Positions 23,642-28,041 of a DNA stretch of 28,041 bases are shown here, in pieces. Numbering within the stretch: position 1 is the stretch's first letter; every line of letters begins with the position of its first letter. The stretch lies in the NCBI GenBank assembly GCA_946482295.1, contig CAMLRB010000016.1, positions 1 through 28,041 on the forward strand, written 5' to 3'. The notes beneath the pieces are model-generated. The model was not told where the DNA came from, did not search any database, and saw only the letters and a program-made list of their open reading frames with translations. Source of the DNA: an uncultured Bacteriovorax sp. (GTDB lineage Bacteria; Bdellovibrionota; Bacteriovoracia; Bacteriovoracales; Bacteriovoracaceae). The position numbers and the translations under genes were made by a program.

Positions 23642-24886
23642 TTAGAGGTAGAGTTCGTCCCAAACTGTTTTAGCTGGGAAAACAAGTGGTTTAGTGGCTT
23701 CAAGTTTATCTTTTACTTTTTCAGCTACTGATTTAGACAAACTTTTTTCGATAGCAAAGAGAACTCGTGGCCTAAGACCTGATTGGGCCACACGCATTTT
23801 TTCTGCATAGACAATTTCATTGGCCGTATCAGTAAAAACGATAAGGCGTGGAATATTGAAAAATGTCAGCATGAGAGCTTCTTCCGTTAGTCGCGCAAGG
23901 TCTTCTTCGTGATTGACATGAGCATAGAGATCATTTGTACTTTCAGAAAGAAATTCAACGACTGCTAATTGAGGTGTCATTGCCACATCATCGGCCGTTA
24001 TCTCTTCATCGTTATAAATAACATTCGCGATATGTTCGAGTTTAATTGATTTCGGACGTGAAGGCAGACGCTGTGAAATCATCTGACGAATTGTTATTCG
24101 TTCATATGTTAACTCATCATAACTTTTCTCAGGAGCGAAATCGCTAGACTTTATATAGGCCGGCTCAAAATAATCGTTGGCATGACTGAGCTCATGAAAA
24201 AGAGTGGCCGCTACTTTGTAAAAAACAAATTGTTCTTCATTCGCATTTTGCCAGATTGATTTATGGTTATAAACATAATCGTTAACAAAACTAAATTGAA
24301 GATTTTTGAAAGGAGAATTAACTTCGTTTTCTTTGCCAGATTTCAAAAAATCGCATTCCTTAACAGATCGGCAAAGAAGTTGAGCATTCAGATAAATAAA
24401 TCCGGATCTTGCCCAATAGGCGTTCGTCTTTACTTCTGATGAAAGAACAATTCCATTTATGGCACCAAAAAGAGCAAGAGATTCTACTGGAAGTTTTTGT
24501 AAAACTTGTTTGAACGAATCCCCTAGAAACTGATGAGTGACAAGTGTACGATTCAAAATATCTGAGACTGAAATTTTTTGAGACGACATTCCTAATAATG
24601 GGAGGTCTTTCACAATACACGACTTCTCTTCTGTATCGGGATAAGCACATTCCAGTAACTTTTTAGTAAATATTGATTGAGGATTATAGGCCTTAAGTTC
24701 TGCCACTGTTACTGAGATGGGTTCTTGAAGTACTGGCGGTGTTTCAGTTTTTACAACAACTGTACTACTTTCTTGCTTAGATTCTTCTCTTTGAGTAATT
24801 GTAGTCGAAGTCGTCACAGTACTCTCTTTTTTGGAGCACGCCGTGAACAACAAAGACAACACTAAAAGTTGAATGATAGGCAACAT
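23642..24886 (-). CDS. Lipoprotein with HExxH zinc-peptidase motif
   Basis: 414 residues. Lipoprotein signal with lipobox L-F-T-A|C17, then a Thr/Ser/Glu-rich linker (about 20-55) that would let the domain extend from the membrane. Residues 228-240 read T-L-F-H231-E-L-S-H235-A-N-D-Y-F, an HExxH motif within a helix, followed by Asp/Glu-rich helices that could supply a third zinc ligand; none can be assigned. Three Cys in the first 90 mature residues and a C-R-S-V-K-E-C pair suggest disulfides. I do not recognise a named family. A catalytic peptidase is likely but unproven. The M16 peptidase gene follows in the same direction. The start is divergent from the DUF5996 gene. Confidence 0.75.
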   Translation of the reverse strand: MLPIIQLLVLSLLFTACSKKESTVTTSTTITQREESKQESSTVVVKTETPPVLQEPISVTVAELKAYNPQSIFTKKLLECAYPDTEEKSCIVKDLPLLGMSSQKISVSDILNRTLVTHQFLGDSFKQVLQKLPVESLALFGAINGIVLSSEVKTNAYWARSGFIYLNAQLLCRSVKECDFLKSGKENEVNSPFKNLQFSFVNDYVYNHKSIWQNANEEQFVFYKVAATLFHELSHANDYFEPAYIKSSDFAPEKSYDELTYERITIRQMISQRLPSRPKSIKLEHIANVIYNDEEITADDVAMTPQLAVVEFLSESTNDLYAHVNHEEDLARLTEEALMLTFFNIPRLIVFTDTANEIVYAEKMRVAQSGLRPRVLFAIEKSLSKSVAEKVKDKLEATKPLVFPAKTVWDELYL

Positions 24887-24972
24887 AATAGACTCTACTG
24901 AGCAAATTTGACGCCTAATTGCGGTGCTGAAAAATCACCTATTTAGTAAGGGGCCAACGCAACGGAAATGGT

Positions 24973-24989
24973 CACTTTTTTAAAAAGTG
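24973..24989. promoter_or_regulatory. Perfect 17-base palindrome upstream of the DUF5996 gene
   Basis: CACTTTTT-T-AAAAAGTG, 8-base arms around a single T. It lies between the divergent lipoprotein and DUF5996 genes. The outer CACTTT/AAAGTG halves recur, in reversed order, in the palindrome at 25054-25069. Confidence 0.45.
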
Positions 24990-25004
24990 TTAAATGTTTA
25001 GACA
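24988..25004. promoter_or_regulatory. Degenerate copy of the TGTCTA/TAGACA motif
   Basis: TGTTAAATGTTTAGACA shares 12 of 17 bases with the palindrome at 15788-15804, and the following 13 bases are also similar. It ends 77 bases before the start codon at 25082, the same distance as the other copy to its gene. Confidence 0.35.
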
Positions 25005-25053
25005 GCACTCATCCTTTACCTTTTTTGGGACTCTTGGAAAAATGAACGTTCGA

Positions 25054-25069
25054 GAAAGTGTTCACTTTC
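25054..25069. promoter_or_regulatory. Palindrome next to the DUF5996 ribosome binding site
   Basis: GAAAGTG-TT-CACTTTC, 7-base perfect arms, ending five bases before the GGAG at 25074-25077. It could be an operator sharing half-sites with the upstream palindrome, or an RNA hairpin that affects translation. Confidence 0.4.
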
Positions 25070-25081
25070 CAATGGAGTACT

Positions 25082-26041
25082 ATGGAGACAATTGAGACAA
25101 ATGATTTTGAAAAAGTTCTAAGTAAAGCGCATGATTGGAAAAATTCGAGACAACTTCTTCATGCTTATTTGCAAATTATTGGAAAAATAAAATTACGATT
25201 ACACCCCAAACTTAACCATTGGTGGCATGCAACTCTTACTCTTTCTCCTGTGGGTTGGACAACAGGGCTTATTCCTTATGAACAAGGTTGCTTTGAATTA
25301 GAATTTAATTTTATTTCTCATCAACTAGTTATTAAAAAATCAGATGGTCATTTTCGCATGGTCGGATTAGAGCAGTATTCAATTAAGGCCTTTCACGATG
25401 AACTCTTTTCTTGTCTACATAGTTTAAATATTGATGTTGCCATAGACGAGCATCCCTACGACATTACAAAAATTAAATTAGAAACTCCCTTTAACGAAGA
25501 TAATAGTCCCATTGAATATGATAGCTCTTTTGCGCATCAGCTGTGGCAATCTTACTTGGAAGCTGATGTTGCTTTTCAAAAGTTTAAAGGGCGCTTTATT
25601 GGAAAATCTTCACCCGTTCAACTTTTCTGGCATAGCTTTGATTTGGCCTTGACATTCTTTTCTGGTAGACCTGCTCCCATGAATGAGTCCATGGATAAAG
25701 TTTCCAAAGAAGCTTATTCTCATGAAGTGATCAGTTTTGGTTATTGGGCCGGTGACGATGATATTCCTGAGCCAAGTTTCTACTCATACGTTTATCCAGA
25801 ACCCTCTCATTTAGACGATGGAATTCTCAGACCGAGAGAAGCATATTGGAAAGTTCTACCGAGAGGCAAACTTGCGGTTCTCCCCTACAAGGCCCTAAGC
25901 AATCATATGCCGAGAGAAAGTGCTATTTTGGATTTTATGGAAAGTGCATTTAACAATGGGATTCAACGAGCGAGATGGACTGGTGAAACATCGAAGCTTC
26001 AAGCTTTGGACGGGCATCGACATCACTTCACAACTCATTAG
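25082..26041 (+). CDS. DUF5996-family protein
   Basis: 319 residues from the ATG at 25082, which has GGAG four bases upstream; an in-frame GTG at 25058 lies inside a palindrome and is less likely. The family pattern is strong: H-W-W-H-A-T-L-T-L-S-P-V-G-W-T-T-G at the start, then F-K-G-R-F-I-G-K-S-S-P-V-Q-L-F-W-H-S-F-D-L-A and F-S-G-R-P-A-P, then E-V-I-S-F-G-Y-W-A-G-D. Members are about 300 residues, cytoplasmic and of unknown function. No signal peptide or membrane segment. The conserved H, W, R and D residues suggest an enzyme active site, but no reaction is known. It stands alone between a divergent lipoprotein and a convergent transporter and ends at a good terminator. Confidence 0.92.
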   Translation: METIETNDFEKVLSKAHDWKNSRQLLHAYLQIIGKIKLRLHPKLNHWWHATLTLSPVGWTTGLIPYEQGCFELEFNFISHQLVIKKSDGHFRMVGLEQYSIKAFHDELFSCLHSLNIDVAIDEHPYDITKIKLETPFNEDNSPIEYDSSFAHQLWQSYLEADVAFQKFKGRFIGKSSPVQLFWHSFDLALTFFSGRPAPMNESMDKVSKEAYSHEVISFGYWAGDDDIPEPSFYSYVYPEPSHLDDGILRPREAYWKVLPRGKLAVLPYKALSNHMPRESAILDFMESAFNNGIQRARWTGETSKLQALDGHRHHFTTH

Positions 26042-26050
26042 AACAAATGA

Positions 26051-26094
26051 AACCACTCCCCATACTTTATATGAAGAGTGGTTATCGTTTTTTT
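26051..26094 (+). terminator. Rho-independent terminator after the DUF5996 gene
   Basis: Arms AACCACTC (26051-26058) and GAGTGGTT (26076-26083), 17-base loop, then ATCG and seven T (26088-26094). The T-run overlaps the stop codon of the convergent transporter gene. Confidence 0.85.
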
Positions 26095-27325
26095 AATCAA
26101 CTTCAACGAAGTCTAAATCTTTCCCGTATGTTTCTTTAAGTAGAAGTAACGAGATAAAGGCCAGTCCGAAAACTACACCTCCGATGATGGCCACACTTCC
26201 TAAAATCTGAAAATGCGGCTGAAGAATTAAAAATGATGAAGCGATGATCATTCCGGTCCCGCGAACGAAGTTTGGAACACTCGTGGCCACTGTTGAACGG
26301 ATATTGATACCGAATTGTTCTGCGGCCGTAGTCACAAGTACGGCCCAGTAGCCTGCACAAGTTCCAAGTATAAAACATAATATGTAAATGAATCCTGGCG
26401 AAGCCCCTGTTGACTTAAGGTAAATGACAGCAGTTAAAAAAGCTACTCCCATAAAAAGACCAATGGCCTTCTTACGACTCTTTAACCACTGAGACATTAA
26501 ACCACTGAGTAAATCCCCTACAGCAAGACCAATTGATCCCCAAATAAGAGCATCAGCAGATGTAATCGGTCCTGTTACTTTTAATTCTGCCGTTACAGCT
26601 GGTGCCATCGTCAACAAAATTGCAGTAATGAAATAAATAGGAATACCGATCGCAAAGGAACAGAAATAACGAAGAGCTCTTTTTGGTTTTAAAAGAAGTC
26701 TTAAATTACCACGAGGAATTTTTTGATGTTGAATTTTTTTGAACATATCAGAATCAAAACTCTTAAAGCGAGCAACAAGAAGAACAATTCCTAAAATTCC
26801 ACCAATAAGATAAGCGTGGTTCCAGGCAAAATACTTTCCTACGATGGCCGCGCATAAACTTCCGATCATCCCGAGAGTTGCGACTAAAGTCGTTGCATAA
26901 CCTCTATCTTCTTTACTGAGAGACTCAGCAACCATCGTTACTGCTGCACCTAATTCTCCAGCAAGGCCAACACCTGCAATGAAACGTAAAATTTCATATT
27001 GTGTAACATTTGTGACAAACGCATTGAGAATGTTTGCCGCTGAATACATAAAGATTGAAGAATAAAGAACAACGTGACGACCTTTTTTATCACCAAGAAT
27101 TCCCCAGAAAACTCCACCAAGGAGCATTCCAAGCATTTGGTAGTTATAAAGCTTCACACCTGTGGCCATAATTTGCGGGCCGTCAGTTACGCCTAAACCT
27201 AAAATTGAATTCAACATAACTGCACCGAACAGGGTGATGTCGAACATATCAACAAAATAACCTAGAGCTGCAATAAGAACTGTGGGTGTAAGAATGCGTT
27301 TTAATCGAGACTGGTTCTGATCCAT
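26093..27325 (-). CDS. MFS transporter, AAHS / metabolite:H+ symporter type
   Basis: 410 residues with about twelve hydrophobic segments. MFS motif A is present between the second and third segments, G-I-L-G-D-K-K-G-R-H-V-V (75-87). Acidic residues D26 and D29 in the first segment (Y-F-V-D-M-F-D) match the position used by proton-coupled aromatic acid and ShiA/ProP-like carriers. R-F-I-A-G-V-G-L-A-G-E-L-G-A-A-V and V-A-E-S-L-S-K-E-D-R-G in segments 4-5 also fit that branch. Inner-membrane symporter for an organic acid or compatible solute; the substrate is open. Apparently monocistronic, starting 72 bases after the HDAC-like gene in the same direction, so joint transcription is possible. Confidence 0.92.
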   Translation of the reverse strand: MDQNQSRLKRILTPTVLIAALGYFVDMFDITLFGAVMLNSILGLGVTDGPQIMATGVKLYNYQMLGMLLGGVFWGILGDKKGRHVVLYSSIFMYSAANILNAFVTNVTQYEILRFIAGVGLAGELGAAVTMVAESLSKEDRGYATTLVATLGMIGSLCAAIVGKYFAWNHAYLIGGILGIVLLVARFKSFDSDMFKKIQHQKIPRGNLRLLLKPKRALRYFCSFAIGIPIYFITAILLTMAPAVTAELKVTGPITSADALIWGSIGLAVGDLLSGLMSQWLKSRKKAIGLFMGVAFLTAVIYLKSTGASPGFIYILCFILGTCAGYWAVLVTTAAEQFGINIRSTVATSVPNFVRGTGMIIASSFLILQPHFQILGSVAIIGGVVFGLAFISLLLLKETYGKDLDFVEVD

Positions 27326-27397
27326 TTAACTAAATCCTGAATGTGTTTAATGGCCACTAGAATGCCTGTGCATGCACGACGTGGCAAGTATTTCGCA

Positions 27398-28041
27398 TCA
27401 GGTTAACGCCAATGAATTTAAGAATTGAGCGTAGATTTCCCACGTCCGTTGCCCATAGCCGCCCGACATAACGTAAGATTGAGGAATTTTTAGATCGTTG
27501 AAAAAATGATAGAGCATAAGATCTCTCTTCAGCATTTCTTCTTTTGTTAATTTGAGAAGTGCAGAACTCTGGAGTTCATCATGCTCATAAGGGTCAGCAC
27601 CATTTACGATCAAGACGAGATCAGGGCGTGGATACTTTTTTTCGAGTGTTTCTAGCCCTTGCTCAAGCAGCATTAAGTAGTCGCGCGATTGATGTTCTCC
27701 AACTGGAATATCAACGTTCGAAGGAATAAACCACGGGTCAATTAAAGGATCACCTTCATCGAGAGGCCATCCTTTTTCCATGTGAATGCTAAGAGTAATA
27801 ATGGAAAGGTCATCTTTAGTAAGCTCACTCGTTCCATCCCCTTTATGGGCGTCAACATCTACGACCCACGCCGTTTTTATTTTTTTCTCGGACTGTAATT
27901 TTCGAAGTGTAATGACAATGTCATTAATTAATCCAAATCCTCTTCCGCCAAAACTCATAGCATGATGGCTTCCACCACCTAAATGATAGCTAAAACCCGC
28001 ATCAAGCGCTTTTAGTGAGGAATGGTAAGTTGTAGAAGCTC
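27398..28041 (-). CDS. Histone-deacetylase superfamily hydrolase (N-terminus beyond the right edge)
   Basis: The frame runs off the right edge; 214 codons of the C-terminal part are present. The fragment starts inside the catalytic core: G-G-G-S-H-H-A (the His-His pair of the charge relay), then G-R-G-F-G-L-I-N-D-I-V, then V-V-D-V-D-A-H-K-G-D-G-T with the zinc ligands Asp and His. The third zinc Asp is expected in N-G-A-D-P-Y-E-H-D, and G-G-Y-G near the end carries the position of the transition-state Tyr. The family covers deacetylases of lysine, acetylpolyamines and acetoin-utilisation proteins (AcuC). The N-A-D-P-Y-E-H-D loop and short C-terminus suggest a bacterial class-IV-like or acetylpolyamine-type enzyme rather than a strict histone deacetylase. 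It precedes the MFS gene by 72 bases. Confidence 0.92.
   Translation of the reverse strand, partial: ASTTYHSSLKALDAGFSYHLGGGSHHAMSFGGRGFGLINDIVITLRKLQSEKKIKTAWVVDVDAHKGDGTSELTKDDLSIITLSIHMEKGWPLDEGDPLIDPWFIPSNVDIPVGEHQSRDYLMLLEQGLETLEKKYPRPDLVLIVNGADPYEHDELQSSALLKLTKEEMLKRDLMLYHFFNDLKIPQSYVMSGGYGQRTWEIYAQFLNSLALT

Overview
The window looks like chromosome from a Gram-negative, low-to-moderate G+C predatory-type deltaproteobacterial relative (Bdellovibrionota, possibly Bacteriovoracales). The inference rests on the many signal-peptide and lipoprotein genes, three different secreted or membrane metallopeptidases, a TonB-dependent receptor, and dense, mostly single-gene or short-operon packing on both strands. 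No rRNA, tRNA, CRISPR array, insertion sequence or phage gene was seen, and no intergenic stretch exceeds 300 bases. The taxonomic call is an inference and was not tested by any search.

Layout. (1) 1-505: the 3' end of a medium-chain dehydrogenase/quinone oxidoreductase. (2) 514-5028, minus: a giant exported protein of about 1504 residues. It joins an unrecognised Cys-containing N-terminal half, a diiron acyl-ACP-desaturase-like domain, a ferredoxin-reductase-type FAD/NAD module and a C-terminal BFD-type [2Fe-2S] domain. This self-contained redox chain is the most unusual gene here. (3) 5124-5669: a small PsbP/DcrB-like secreted protein. (4) 5643-7459: a compact locus of a MerR-family regulator with a C-x7-C metal-loop signature, diverging from an overlapping operon of a cupin protein and a two-gene split permease. 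The shared promoter has the 19-bp spacer and perfect palindrome typical of MerR control. (5) 7425-8778: a secreted tyrosine phosphatase and a CBS-pair protein.

(6) 8838-14047 looks like a metal-acquisition region. A Fur-family regulator is translationally coupled to a thioredoxin-fold protein. Convergent to these lies an operon of an exported protein with a His-every-third-residue tract, a small secreted protein and a TonB-dependent receptor. The operon promoter carries two palindromes of the form TGCAA-N5-TTGCA, very close to the consensus I recall for the nickel-responsive Fur-family regulator Nur. The model, which is inference, is a Fur-family repressor controlling outer-membrane uptake of nickel or zinc.

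(7) 14151-18433: an outer-membrane beta-barrel protein overlapping a PAP2 phosphatase, an astacin-like lipoprotein protease and a cardiolipin synthase, which suggests an envelope and lipid theme. (8) 18515-21454: small exported proteins, a TIGR00027-type methyltransferase and a 53-residue lipoprotein, with clear hairpin terminators. (9) 21611-24886: an M16 peptidase fused to membrane segments, downstream of an HExxH lipoprotein. (10) 24973-26041: a DUF5996 protein preceded by several palindromes. (11) 26093-28041: an MFS transporter and the 3' part of a histone-deacetylase-family hydrolase that runs off the right edge.
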